Source: Stigmatella aurantiaca DW4/3-1 (GTDB lineage Bacteria; Myxococcota; Myxococcia; Myxococcales; Myxococcaceae). From it: DNA of 64,000 nt. Shown in pieces: positions 9,348 through 20,767 of this stretch. Under the pieces are notes generated by a model. That model was given only the letters and a program-made list of their open reading frames with translations. It searched no databases and had not been told where the DNA came from. Within the stretch, counting starts at the first letter, position 1, and the number at the start of each line of letters is the position of its first letter. The stretch covers positions 9,008,893 through 9,072,892 of the forward strand of contig NC_014623.1 of NCBI RefSeq assembly GCF_000165485.1, in the 5' to 3' direction. Made by a program: the position numbers and the translations under genes.

Positions 9348-9504
9348 ACCCCGTCAGGCTAGAGGGCCACACGATCGGGCTCAACGGAGGAAAGGTGGTC
9401 TCCTTCCCGGCAAGCCAACCCGTGCGGCACGGATGGCGGTTGCCGCTCCCGGTGAAATTCCGGACGCTGAAGTTCGCGTTTCCAAGCGGCGGATGCGTGA
9501 ACCG

Positions 9505-11715
9505 TCACTGGCGGTACAGTCCGTGCTGGCGCGCGATGGTCTCGTAGTCCGCTTCCGAGAACTGGTTGGTCACCCAGCCCGCGCCGATGAGCGCCGCGCC
9601 GACGACCGCCACGCCCGGCGCCGCAGTGCCGGTGAACACGCTGCCCGCGAGCACGCCGGAGCCGACGGCCATGAGGCCGGTACCCGCCGCGCCGACGTAA
9701 TCACCGCGCATCGCTTCCTGGTACGCGGAGATGCCATTCAGCACCGCGGAGGCACCGTTGCCGACCACACCTGCCCAACGCGCTGCGCTGCCGATGAGGC
9801 CCGGCGAGTTCGAGAAGAGGGTCGAGAGCGACGCCGAGAGGCCCGAGCCGTTCGACACCGCGCCCAGCACGTCTCCCGCCATGGCCGCATCGACGAGACC
9901 TGCCGCCGAGATGGCCGCGGCAATGCCGTTGAGCGCGTTCGCCCCGGAGCCGAAGGCACGCAGCAGCGTCGTGCGCTGGTCGGCCGGCAACGACGAGAGC
10001 AGCTGGTCGACGCCCGGAATGGGCTGCCGGTTCATGCGCGAGTCGAGAATCGACTGGGCGATCTGCCCGAGCGCCGCGGGAGGAACGCCGAGTTCCGACG
10101 CGAGCGCCGCGATGGCCGCCTGCCGCTGCTCTTCAGGCATGTTCGCCAACGCGCCGACGGGGTCGGACGTAATCTGGTCGGCGGTCATCTTCGCCGTGAC
10201 GGCCTGCGCACGCGCGGGGTCGACGCTCGCGAGCTGCCCCAGGTCACGAGCCAACGTGGCCTGACGTTCCTCGGGCGACATGAGCTTGAGCCGGTCCTGG
10301 TACGCCGGGCTCTCGATGCGTTCGGCCATGCGATCGCCGACGTTGAACAGGTCTGACTGATCGCGAATCTCCGCCAGCGTCTGCTGCACCGACGGCTTCT
10401 CCATCAGCTCTCGGATCTGCTGCTGCAAACGGCCTTGATCGACGCGTGCGGCGAACTCCGGGTCGGTGGCGCTGCGGTGCGCGACCTGCAACAGGTCCGA
10501 CAGCTTCTTCATGTCGGGGTCGGTCTCGGCGCGGCGCTGGATCTCCTGCATGACACCCGCGCGGGCCCTGTCGATGTCGCTCTGGCCGTGCTCACGCAGC
10601 ATCTGGCTGGCGTCGAAGTCAGCGCGCCCCAGCGCCTCACTGAGCGCGCCGCGCACCGCGTCGTTCGCCGGAGGGCCGAGCGCTGCCTTCATGAGTTCGT
10701 CACGCAGCGGCCCTTCCGTGAGGCGCTGCGGGTGCACGGAAGACACGAACGAAGCGAGCGTGCCGCGCTCGTTCATGTGCTGCACCTCGGTGGCGATGCG
10801 CGCGGGGTCGGTGAGTCGCGACGTGGCGTTGAAGTACGCGTCGACGTTGTCGACCTCACGGCGCGTGGCTCCGCGCTCGTGCATGCGACGGAGCGTGTCC
10901 ATGGCCGCGGGGCTCTCGATCGCCGCCGTGGCCAGCGCGTCGCGCGCCTGATCGCGGTGGCTCGGCGAGATCCCGTGCAACGTCATCGCTTCCAGCCCCT
11001 GCAATGCGCCTGCCTGACCGGACCTCGCGTCGGTCTGCAGACGCTCGAACGCGTCGCGGTTGCCCGCGCCTGCCTCCTTGCCGAGCGCCTCGTAGGCCCG
11101 CGGCGTGAGCGAGCCGGCCGGAGCCGCCGCCAGCGCCGACGCGAGCGCGGTGCGGTTCGGGTTCATCTGGTGAATGGCCGACGAGAGCCCCTCGATGGCA
11201 TTGGCATCGCCCGCCGCCACGCGCGTACGCAGCTCCGCCCGCACCGCGGGGTCGCTGCCCGCAAGGTCGGCGATGCGCGTGTAGTTGGAAGCCGACAACG
11301 CGCTGGCCGGAGCACGCAGCAGCGCCTTCGCAGCTTCGGGCGTCGACATCAGCGACAGCGCACGCACCGCTTCCTGATTGCCGGCGGTCGCGAGGTCACC
11401 GAGCTGGCGCGTGGCAGTCGCGCGCTCCTCGGCGCTCGCCCCGAAGTCGTCGGCCTTGCGGCGCAGCTCGTTGACGTCACCGGTCGGTGCCGCCTGCTGC
11501 GTCTGAATGCCGCGCACATTGAATACCGGAGCTTCGCTCGTGAGCTGCGGCAGACGGGCGTCGATGCTCACCGGCGGCGGGGGGGCGGCCATGAACGTGT
11601 CGCGCTGCGTCTCGGGCTGCTGCGCAGGGCGGAGGGCTTCAGCCGGCGGCGGGGTCGTCTCCGTTCGCGCGGGCTGAATGACACGGGGGCCCGTGCGGCT
11701 GATCTCATTGGGCAT
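9505..11715 (-). CDS. Large alpha-helical protein of unknown function with hydrophobic C-terminus
   Basis: 736 residues, no recognised domain and no signal peptide. Residues 1-75 are Pro/Thr/Gln-rich (MPNEISRTGPRVIQPARTET at the start). Residues about 80-560 are Ala-rich amphipathic helices with HEAT-like spacing (repeated 'ALSLM', 'LLRAPAS', 'ELRTRVAAGD' segments). Residues about 590-720 are Gly/Ala-rich and hydrophobic, with several stretches long enough to enter a membrane. A GAGAGG-type ribosome site precedes ATG 11715. The upstream bases hold a short GTGAAC direct repeat and a GAACGTTC palindrome (11734-11750) that might be an operator. Its layout is like that of the 925-aa protein at 15.6-18.4 kb. 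A secreted effector is possible but unproven. Confidence 0.65.
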   Translation of the reverse strand: MPNEISRTGPRVIQPARTETTPPPAEALRPAQQPETQRDTFMAAPPPPVSIDARLPQLTSEAPVFNVRGIQTQQAAPTGDVNELRRKADDFGASAEERATATRQLGDLATAGNQEAVRALSLMSTPEAAKALLRAPASALSASNYTRIADLAGSDPAVRAELRTRVAAGDANAIEGLSSAIHQMNPNRTALASALAAAPAGSLTPRAYEALGKEAGAGNRDAFERLQTDARSGQAGALQGLEAMTLHGISPSHRDQARDALATAAIESPAAMDTLRRMHERGATRREVDNVDAYFNATSRLTDPARIATEVQHMNERGTLASFVSSVHPQRLTEGPLRDELMKAALGPPANDAVRGALSEALGRADFDASQMLREHGQSDIDRARAGVMQEIQRRAETDPDMKKLSDLLQVAHRSATDPEFAARVDQGRLQQQIRELMEKPSVQQTLAEIRDQSDLFNVGDRMAERIESPAYQDRLKLMSPEERQATLARDLGQLASVDPARAQAVTAKMTADQITSDPVGALANMPEEQRQAAIAALASELGVPPAALGQIAQSILDSRMNRQPIPGVDQLLSSLPADQRTTLLRAFGSGANALNGIAAAISAAGLVDAAMAGDVLGAVSNGSGLSASLSTLFSNSPGLIGSAARWAGVVGNGASAVLNGISAYQEAMRGDYVGAAGTGLMAVGSGVLAGSVFTGTAAPGVAVVGAALIGAGWVTNQFSEADYETIARQHGLYRQ

Positions 11716-11918
11716 GACGCGACCTCTCGAAGTGTGAACGTGAACGTTCGACCCCGGCCCCCCCGCAAGACGGGCGCACCGGATCTCCGGGCGAGATTAT
11801 CAGAGGTTTCGGCCGAAATGTTGCGGCTCAAACAACGCCCGTGCCGTCGCTGCGGTTCCGTCAGGCGTGCGAGCGCCGCTCAATGAAATATGGCTGGAAC
11901 TTCCAGAACGAGAAGAAC

Positions 11919-12338
11919 ATGAAAAAGTCAGGCGCGCTCCAGGGCCAGCAGGCATCGGAGCTCATCTCGAAAAGAATCGCCGAACTCGGGGACTGGCGCG
12001 GGGAAACCCTCCGCAGAATGCGCAAGCTCATCCAGGAAGCAGACCCGGACGTCGTCGAGGAGTGGAAGTGGATGGGCACTCCGGTTTGGTCGCATGACGG
12101 CATCATCTGCACTGGCGAATCCTATAAGCATGCCGTGAAGCTGACCTTCCTCAAGGGCGCATCGCTGAAGGATCCGGCCCGACTCTTCAACTCGAGTCTC
12201 GACGGAAACGCACGCCGCGCGATCGACATCCACGAGGGAGAAGAAGTCGACGCGTCTGCCTTCAAGGCGCTCATTCGCCAAGCGGTCGCCCTCAACAGTT
12301 CTGGCAAACCGAAAACGCCGAAGAAAGCGAAGTCCTAA
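11919..12338 (+). CDS. DUF1801 (YdhG-like) domain protein
   Basis: 139 residues from ATG 11919, which is preceded by AGAAG. The sequence [18 protein letters not shown], then [20 protein letters not shown], is characteristic of the DUF1801 family, whose biochemical role is not firmly established. An in-frame ATG at 11883 would add 12 residues, but family members usually begin just before the 'ASELISKR' segment. The C-terminus is Lys/Pro-rich ([10 protein letters not shown]). It is divergent from the 736-aa gene and lies about 90 bp upstream of the ArsR operon, whose promoter is separate, so it is probably its own transcription unit within the same cassette. Confidence 0.82.
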   Translation: MKKSGALQGQQASELISKRIAELGDWRGETLRRMRKLIQEADPDVVEEWKWMGTPVWSHDGIICTGESYKHAVKLTFLKGASLKDPARLFNSSLDGNARRAIDIHEGEEVDASAFKALIRQAVALNSSGKPKTPKKAKS

Positions 12339-12394
12339 GGGATTCCGCGGCGAGGCTCGAAGGTCGCCTTGAACTGGCGACCCGATCCGCGCTC

Positions 12395-12430
12395 TTGACG
12401 ATTCATAAGCATGGGCTTATGTATTGCGCA
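12395..12430 (+). promoter_or_regulatory. arsR operon promoter with an operator palindrome between -35 and -10; probably leaderless
   Basis: TTGACG at 12395-12400 fits a -35 box. The perfect inverted repeat CATAAGC-ATGG-GCTTATG sits at 12404-12421, and the -10-like TTATGT/TATGTA lies at 12417-12423. The transcription start would then fall at or next to ATG 12430, and no Shine-Dalgarno precedes that ATG, which points to a leaderless message. A dyad placed between the promoter boxes, just before an ArsR-type gene, is the usual arrangement for autorepression. Positions are read directly; the functions are inferred. Confidence 0.65.
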
Positions 12431-12759
12431 TGCAGAGCACGGCCGTGGCCGAGAACAAGATCTTCCAGGCGCTGGCGGACCCCAGCCGCCGAGCGATCTT
12501 CGAGTCGCTCACACGTGGCGAAGCGGCGGTGAAGGACCTCACGGCGCGCTTCGACATCTCGCAGCCGGCGGTCTCGCAGCATCTCGCCGCTTTGAAAGAC
12601 GCCGGCTTGGTGAACGGCCGGCGCGAGGGGCGGTGCGTCTACTACCGGGTGGAGCCACGCGGGATGAAGCCGCTCATCGACTGGATCGCGCACTACCGCG
12701 CCTTCTGGACGGAACGCGTCGATCGCCTTGAACAACTGCTGGAGAAAATGGACGAATGA
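12430..12759 (+). CDS. ArsR/SmtB-family (SdpR-like) transcriptional regulator
   Basis: 109 residues. The winged-helix domain contains KIFQALADPSRRAIFESL at the start, the recognition helix DISQPAVSQHLAALKDAGLV and the wing GRREGRCVYYRVEPRGM. No CxC metal-binding motif is present in the alpha-3 helix, so it is unlikely to be a metal sensor. It belongs with the ArsR regulators that pair with AHSA1/SRPBCC proteins. The stop codon overlaps the next start by four bases (ATGA at 12756), so the two genes are translationally coupled. It probably binds the palindrome at 12404-12421 and represses its own operon. Confidence 0.9.
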   Translation: MQSTAVAENKIFQALADPSRRAIFESLTRGEAAVKDLTARFDISQPAVSQHLAALKDAGLVNGRREGRCVYYRVEPRGMKPLIDWIAHYRAFWTERVDRLEQLLEKMDE

Positions 12760-13196
12760 ACCCCGTCGACAAGACCGCCCCATCTCAAACCGAATCCATT
12801 GCATTCGAATTCGATTTGCATCATTCGCCGGAGAAGGTGTGGCGCGCGCTCACCGACCCCGCGCTGCTCACCGAGTGGCTCCTGCCCGTCGTGGGGCTCA
12901 AGCTCGAGCCAGGGGCCGCGTTCATGTTCAAGACGCAGCCGTACCCCGGGTGGGACGGCACCGTGAACTGCCGGCTCCTCGAGATCGAAGCGCCTCGGAA
13001 GCTCAGCTACACGTGGGGCGTCCCATTCCTCGACACCGTCGTGACCTTCACGCTCACGCCCACGGCGTCGGGCACGCGCCTGTCCCTCGTGCAGTCGGGC
13101 TTCAAGCAGGACCAGAAGAAGGAATTCGGCGGCGCGCGCTACGGCTGGACGATGATGGGCGGGAAGCTCGTCGACCTGCTCGCGAGGGTCTCATGA
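12756..13196 (+). CDS. SRPBCC/AHSA1-domain protein coupled to ArsR
   Basis: 146 residues. The opening IAFEFDLHHSPEKVWRALTD, then LLTEWLLPV, GRLLEIEAPRKLSYTW (near residue 75) and TFTLTPTASGTRLSLVQSGF show the START/AHSA1 helix-grip fold typical of proteins encoded directly after SdpR-like ArsR regulators. The fold binds hydrophobic small molecules; the ligand is unknown here. The gene overlaps arsR by ATGA and is followed after 52 bp by the UvrA-like gene on the same strand. Together they look like a stress- or drug-responsive cassette. Confidence 0.87.
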   Translation: MNPVDKTAPSQTESIAFEFDLHHSPEKVWRALTDPALLTEWLLPVVGLKLEPGAAFMFKTQPYPGWDGTVNCRLLEIEAPRKLSYTWGVPFLDTVVTFTLTPTASGTRLSLVQSGFKQDQKKEFGGARYGWTMMGGKLVDLLARVS

Positions 13197-13248
13197 TCCG
13201 CTCGCGGCTCGCGGCCGCCTGGGTGAACACCGGCCTGGTCTCGCTGAC

Positions 13249-15640
<2,392 letters not shown>

Positions 15641-15657
<17 letters not shown>

Positions 15658-18418
15658 GTTGGCTGATCTGATGCTCGTCGTCGTTGAAGAGGTCAATGAG
15701 GTTCTTGACGAGGAACCCTCCCAGGCCGATGGCCGCGCCGATGATGGGTGCGCCCAGAACGGCGGCCAGCGCGCTGGCCGTACCGGCGATGATATCGACG
15801 GAGCCCTGGGCAATCTTGCCTGTGAGACCGGATTCCATTCCCTCCTTGATGCTGTTCGCGCCATCCCAGATGGCTGCGGCTGCGCCGACCACGGCCCCCG
15901 CGGCCCCCAGCGGCTTGTCGAGGCCCATCTGGCGCAGCGTCGAACTCGCCACGCTGGCTGCCGCCGTCATGTCCAGGGTGGCTCCCGAGAGCTGGAGCCC
16001 TGCGAGGGCCTGCCCCGCCTTGTCCTTGTCTCCGATGGCCTGAGCCAACGAGACGGCGGCTCCCGCCACGCCCACGGCCCCCCCGACGCCTCCCGCGACG
16101 GCACCGACCGTATCGCTCGCGGACTTGATGCCGTCGGCTGCCGCGTTGAGCTGGGCGGTACCGCCATGCAGGGCGCTCGCCACGGCCATGTGCATCCCCA
16201 GACCCGTGGCGGCATAGCTGCCGTCGACGAAGGCCTTCGAGGCCGTCATGCTCATGGCCGCTGCCGTCAGCGCCAGGCTCTTCTCGTCCTCATTCTGGAA
16301 CTGGGATGCGTCGGTCACATCGAACACCTGGCCCGATGCGTTCTCGAACGTGAGGTGGTCGCCCTCCTCTGTCACCTCATGGACGGCCTTGCCCGCCGGG
16401 CCGGTCAGCTCATTGCGCTGGCTGATTTCCCTATCCGCCTGACCGAGGCTCTTGTCTCCCTCGAGCCAGACCCGTGACTGATTCGCGGTGCTTTCTTGTC
16501 CCTCCGCGTCCCAGTACTTGCTGGAGGTGTTCTCGGTGTGGCGCGGCCCCTCCGCGGTGCTCTCGGTGGTGCGGGCATAATGGTGCTCTTGCCGGGTGCC
16601 ATCCGGATCCTGGCGGGTGCTGTCCAGTTGGGAGAGCCGGCCGTCCGCGCCATATTTGCTCGTGGAGGAGCCGCTCACGTCCACCAGATCATCCCCATCG
16701 GGGGGATAGGTCTTGCCGCTGTAACTCTCCGTCACGGTGTCGCCGGTGCGCTGGCGCTGGGTGGTGATGGTGGCGTTGGGGGAGCCCTCCAGGAACGTCT
16801 GGGAAGAGTAGCTGTCCGGGGTCTTCTTCAGCTCGACCAACCAGCGCTTGGGGGTGGAGCCAGTGTCCACCGCCTCGTCGGCATCGAACTGACCGTGCCA
16901 GAAGCCTTCGTGCGCGCTGCGGAGTTTGTCGAGGTCCTCGCGGTTATGGGGCTCCTTGCCCGCCAGTGGCTCGTAGTTCACCACGACCCCTGGATGGACG
17001 GGGGGCGCCATCGGGGTGGGTCCAGGGATGGGAGGCCGGATGTCATGCGTCAACTCGCTGTTGACGAAGGAGGTGGCCTGGACATCTCCCTTGGAGAAGC
17101 GCTCGATGCGCTGGTACTCGGGCTTGGGCTGGTTGCCCTCCGCGTCCGGAGCCGCGATGGCATAGGAATGTGTCGTGGCCCGATCCACGGGCTGGCCGTC
17201 GTCGAGGTGGAAGGGCCCTTGGAGCTTTTCGTCGAGCCGGTCGCCGCCTTGCTGGGTGTAGAAGGTGGTTCGGCTGCCCTTCACGGAGCCCCCACTCTGC
17301 ACGTACTCATCGACGGTGAGTTGGCTCAGGCCATTGGTCTCCCAGTTGCCGAACACGTCCCGTTGGCCCATCCGGTTGTCGGTGAGGGTGTATTTGGGAT
17401 CTCTCGATTGTTCGATGTCCTCGAAGGACGGCTGCTGGCCGATTTCGCTCTGCTCACTCTGCCAGTTCGCATGCCGCACGCGCGAACTGCCATCCGCGAG
17501 CATTTCGGTCCTGTCGTGGGTGTTGACCCCATCCTTGAAGCCCCTGGAGTCAATGCTGACCGAGCCGTCTTCGCCCCGTGTGGCCACGGTGTGCTCGATG
17601 ACGTTGCCATCGGCGTCCTGGCGCACCATCTCCGCCGTATTGGCGTCGACGCTGCGGACCGAGGTTCCCTCGGGGGCCGTTTCCGGCGTCTGGGACTGCG
17701 TCAGGAGATCCTGGACCTGCTGGGTGGTGTTGTCCTTCAAGGTCTGTTGAGCATCCAGGGCGTTCTGGCGATCCTCCGCCACCGTCTGGATGTCCACGTC
17801 CTGCGCGGCCCGTTCCTCGGCGGAGAGCGTTTGGGTCTCTGTCGGCGCGGTGGGGCCAATCTCCGCCGGGGTGTCGACCGCGGCCAAGGAGACGGGAGCG
17901 GGAAGATCCTGAACGCCTTTGGACAGGTTCGAGGAAACGGTGGAGGAGGGAGTCTCGCCGAGGTCGGGAACCTCCAGGGGGCCGGTGGTGGCTTCACCGA
18001 GTTCTGGGGCCACGAGACGGGTCGCGGAGGCGCGGAGGGCCTCGCCGGGCCCACCCGCCAGCCGTTTCTGTGCGTTCTGGACCGGCTCGAGTCCGTTTTG
18101 GGCTGAAGCCGGGGTGGCCTCACCGATCTCCACGGGGGACTCGGAGTCCTCTGGCACGGCGGCGTTCGGCTCGCTGCCTGCCTTGGAGGTCAGGTTCACG
18201 GGGGAGGCCGTGGCCTCGGCATCCGCGGAGAAGGTGTCCTGGGGCTTGCGCGCCAGGAGTTCATTCTTCTGCTCTGCCTTCTGGGGGGCTTCCACCTCTG
18301 TCTTGGGAGAAGTCTTTTGGGCCGGGGCCGCACTGCCGACCTCCTTTTTCTCCACTTCTTTCTTCTTCGGAGGAGGGGGAGGAGGAGGCGGGCGCTGAGG
18401 AACGCGGCTGACGGCCAT
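15641..18418 (-). CDS. Very large protein of unknown function; Pro-rich head, hydrophobic Gly/Ala tail
   Basis: 925 residues with no signal peptide. The N-terminus is a run of prolines (about residues 9-17) followed by a Lys/Glu-rich stretch. Residues about 60-270 are low-complexity Pro/Ala/Thr/Glu. Residues about 290-680 are polar and beta-rich, with many tryptophan/tyrosine-aspartate turns (RDPKYTLTDN, YGADGRLSQLDSTR, SSKYWDAEGQES) reminiscent of, but not matching, RHS/YD repeats. Residues about 690-910 are Gly/Ala-rich with several membrane-length hydrophobic stretches, ending in a charged tail (DLFNDDEHQISQLTIDD). The 736-aa protein at 9.5 kb has the same order of regions. GGAG precedes ATG 18418. 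I do not recognise the family; a secreted or membrane-inserting effector is one possibility. Confidence 0.65.
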
Positions 18419-18511
18419 GGATGAACTCCGCTGGGCAGACAGGGGGGAAGAGCTTCCCGTCTCCCGAAGTGTGCAACAGATTTAGAAGCCTTTAAAGCGA
18501 GATTAGAGAGA

Positions 18512-18877
18512 AAGGCTCGGACGGGGCGGCTCCTGCAAGCTGTTGCCATTGTCGTGGCTGGGTGCGCCACTTCTCAAAAGGCACCTGAGACTCAAGAGGC
18601 GCCTGAGACCTACGCTTGGGCGCCTGTACGCCCACCCGCTGTGCCCGGAACGGGCCTCCCCACCCTCGGACAGCCGGGGCAGGTTCGCCCTCAGCCCCTG
18701 CCAAGGAGCCCGCACAAGCGCGTGTTGCCACCCACCTGGGAACCGGGCCTTTGGGCTGGAGATGCTCCTCACGCCTCGAAAGAACCGGAGGCGAACCCCA
18801 CACCGGAGAAGTCCAGAGCGAACAGGAGGGATCCGCCTGCCCCGGTGACGACGGAGCGCCGCCTACAGTGCGACCCT
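18512..18877 (+). pseudogene. 5' fragment of a lipoprotein gene, cut by the IS3 element
   Basis: An open plus-strand frame encodes a lipoprotein-like N-terminus: basic residues (KARTGR), a hydrophobic run LLQAVAIVVAGCAT with lipobox Cys near 18563, then a Pro-rich extracytoplasmic stretch to the IS3 boundary at 18877. No ATG is visible upstream in frame; GTG 18554 lies inside the signal, so the start has decayed or is unusual. The frame runs on into non-coding repeat sequence after 18878, so the protein is truncated. Myxobacterial polymorphic lipoprotein toxins begin this way, but the diagnostic C-terminus is lost and no family can be named. Confidence 0.5.
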
Positions 18878-18897
18878 TGGGCTTGCCCCGATTTGGT

Positions 18898-19203
18898 GGC
18901 TCTCCCGCACGTTGTGTGGCTGCCCACCAGGAGCCTCCGCTTCGCCCCTCCCGAAGAGGGAAGGCACGAACCTGTCCGACAACAGGGTCGCGCAGAACAG
19001 ATATGGCGCGGCAACCGAGCGAGGAGGCCCTCGGTGCTGGCAAAGCGAATGAGACGTCCCAGCCCAGCTTGGGCCCTCCTGCCAACCAAGTTCAAATCGC
19101 TATTCTGCGCGACCCTGCAAGCAGACAGGTTCTGTGAGGCTGCGACAGGCACACGCCCTTGTGAATTCCTCAGAACGCGATCCACACGAAGCGCGGGAGA
19201 GCC
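18898..19203. mobile_element. 306-bp MITE-like element, left copy
   Basis: Terminal inverted repeats GGCTCTCCCGC (18898-18908) and GCGGGAGAGCC (19193-19203) bound 306 bp that show no convincing gene. A perfect 8-bp direct duplication GATTTGGT flanks it (18890-18897 and 19204-19211), so it transposed into the IS3 left terminal repeat. No transposase is encoded inside, so it would depend on a transposase elsewhere. A second, seemingly identical copy lies in inverted orientation at 20442-20747. Confidence 0.8.
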
Positions 19204-19222
19204 GATTTGGTGGACACAGGAC

Positions 19223-20098
19223 TTAAGCTGCCAACGTAACAGGTAGGGTGGCGTTCTCAAAGTCCACCGGGCTCATGTAGCCCAGCGTCGAGTGCCGCCG
19301 CTGCCGATTGTAGAAAACCTCGATGTACTCGAAGAGGGCCGAGCGAGCCTGCTGACGGGTGGCGAAGTCAGTCCGGTAGACCAGTTCCTGCTTCAGGCTG
19401 CTGAAGAAGCTCTCCACCACCGCGTTGTCCCAGCAGTTGCCCTTCCTGGACATGCTGCACTCAATGCCTCGAGAGGCCAGCGCCTGCTGGTAGTCGGTAC
19501 TGGCGTACTGGCTGCCCCGGTCCGAGTGGTGCAGGAGCCCCTTGGGAGGCTGGCGCCCTTGCAGGGCCATCTCCAAGCCTGAGAGTACCAGGTGCCGGTC
19601 GATGTGCTCGCCCATGGCCCAGCCCACCACCTTGCGGCTGAACAGGTCCAGCACCACCGCCAGGTACAGCCACCCTTCGGCTGTCCACACGTAGGTGATG
19701 TCCGTGGCCCAGGTGCGGTTGGGGGCCTGGGGGCTGAAGTCCCTGTTGAGCACGTTGGGGGCCACCGGCAGGCCATGCCTGGAGTCCGTGGTGCACACCC
19801 GGCGGCCTCTGCGGCGGGCGGCCAGCTTCTGCTGCCCCATGAGCCGCGCCACGCGCTTGCGGCTCACCCGGCGGCCTTGCGCTCGCAGCTGCGCGTGCAC
19901 CCGCGGGCTGCCGTACACCCCGCGGCTGTCTCGGTGGGCTTGGGCCACCTCGGCCGCCAGCCGCTGGTCTTCCTCCTGTCGGGCAGAGGCTGGGCGGCGG
20001 CTCCAGGCGTAGAAGCCCGAGCGCGACACGCCCAACTGCTCACACAGGAACTCCACCGGGAAGTGGGCCTTCTGCGCCTGGATGAACTCGAACTTCAC
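19223..20098 (-). CDS. IS3-family transposase OrfB (rve integrase core)
   Basis: About 291 residues if started at GTG 20098; more likely made as an OrfAB fusion by -1 frameshifting at the A7G site. The opening FPVEFLCEQLGVSRSGFYAW is the HTH_21-type segment. The DDE triad is visible: D in TWATDITYV, D in HHSDRGSQY, and E in NAVVESFFSSLK. All three residues and the usual spacing are intact, so the enzyme looks active. It cuts and joins IS3 ends through a figure-eight/circle intermediate. The flanking terminal repeats, however, are interrupted by MITEs, which may block mobility. Confidence 0.92.
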   Translation of the reverse strand: MKFEFIQAQKAHFPVEFLCEQLGVSRSGFYAWSRRPASARQEEDQRLAAEVAQAHRDSRGVYGSPRVHAQLRAQGRRVSRKRVARLMGQQKLAARRRGRRVCTTDSRHGLPVAPNVLNRDFSPQAPNRTWATDITYVWTAEGWLYLAVVLDLFSRKVVGWAMGEHIDRHLVLSGLEMALQGRQPPKGLLHHSDRGSQYASTDYQQALASRGIECSMSRKGNCWDNAVVESFFSSLKQELVYRTDFATRQQARSALFEYIEVFYNRQRRHSTLGYMSPVDFENATLPVTLAA

Positions 20099-20394
20099 TT
20101 CGAGCCCTCCTTGGCGAAGAAGGCCGCCGCTTTTTTTAGGAAGTCCCGCTCCATCAGCAGCTGCCGGTTCTCTCGCCGCAGTTGGAGCAGTTCCTCCCGC
20201 TCCGACTGGCTCAATGGCTCGGGCCCGGCAGGGGCCTCGCTGCGCTCGGCGTGCTGCACCCACTGCCGCAGCGCCGACTCCGTCAAGTCCAAGTCCTTGG
20301 CCACCTGCGGCAGGGACTTGCCACTCTCTCGGGCCAACTTCACCGCCTCGGCCTTGAACTCCTCGGTGAACTGCCGCCTCTTTCTTCTCTCCAT
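20095..20394 (-). CDS. IS3-family transposase OrfA (helix-turn-helix)
   Basis: 99 residues from ATG 20394 (a GTG two codons upstream is possible). The N-terminal HTH contains RRQFTEEFKAEAVKLARESG and the C-terminal leucine-zipper segment LRRENRQLLMERDFLKKAAA. OrfA binds the terminal repeats of IS3 elements and regulates transposition. Its 3' end holds the A7G frameshift site and overlaps the OrfB frame. Confidence 0.9.
   Translation of the reverse strand: MERRKRRQFTEEFKAEAVKLARESGKSLPQVAKDLDLTESALRQWVQHAERSEAPAGPEPLSQSEREELLQLRRENRQLLMERDFLKKAAAFFAKEGSK
20130..20137 (-). other. Programmed -1 ribosomal frameshift site (A7G) of the IS3 element
   Basis: On the minus strand, CTA AAA AAA G occurs near the end of OrfA. 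Slipping back one base moves the reading from ...DFLKKAAAFF into ...KKSGGLLRQGG, which continues in frame into OrfB. A7G slippery runs are the known frameshift signals of many IS3 elements, producing the OrfAB transposase. Confidence 0.7.
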
Positions 20395-20441
20395 GGACAC
20401 TCCTCCCTGTGCTTCGACTTATTGGGGGTGTCCACTAAACC

Positions 20442-20747
20442 GGCTCTCCCGCGCTTCGTGTGGATCGCGTTCTGAGGAATTCACAAGGGCGTGTGCCTGT
20501 CGCAGCCTCACAGAACCTGTCTGCTTGCAGGGTCGCGCAGAATAGCGATTTGAACTTGGTTGGCAGGAGGGCCCAAGCTGGGCTGGGACGTCTCATTCGC
20601 TTTGCCAGCACCGAGGGCCTCCTCGCTCGGTTGCCGCGCCATATCTGTTCTGCGCGACCCTGTTGTCGGACAGGTTCGTGCCTTCCCTCTTCGGGAGGGG
20701 CGAAGCGGAGGCTCCTGGTGGGCAGCCACACAACGTGCGGGAGAGCC
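20442..20747. mobile_element. 306-bp MITE-like element, right copy (inverted)
   Basis: It is the inverted counterpart of the element at 18898-19203 and appears identical: translations in several frames match along the whole length. Its outer flank ACCAAATC (20748-20755) is the complement of the left copy's duplication, but its inner flank ACTAAACC (20434-20441) differs from it at two positions. This suggests that the right copy arose by copying the left arm onto the right one rather than by a second independent insertion. Confidence 0.75.
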
Positions 20748-20767
20748 ACCAAATCGGGGCAAGCCCA

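Larger units (their letters stand above)
18878..20767 (-). mobile_element. IS3-family insertion sequence with a MITE inserted in each terminal repeat
   Basis: The outer ends are TGGGCTTGCCCCGATTTGGT at 18878-18897 and its exact reverse complement at 20748-20767. Each is interrupted by a 306-bp element, after which the terminal repeat resumes: GTGGACAC...TTAAG on the left (to 19227) and, on the minus strand, GTGGACACCCCCAATAAG on the right. TG...CA ends with GTGGACAC are typical of IS3 termini. The element encodes OrfA and OrfB on the minus strand. There is no matching 3-4 bp target duplication (CCT versus GAC), and the flanks are fragments of two unrelated genes, so DNA was rearranged after insertion. 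Confidence 0.75.
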
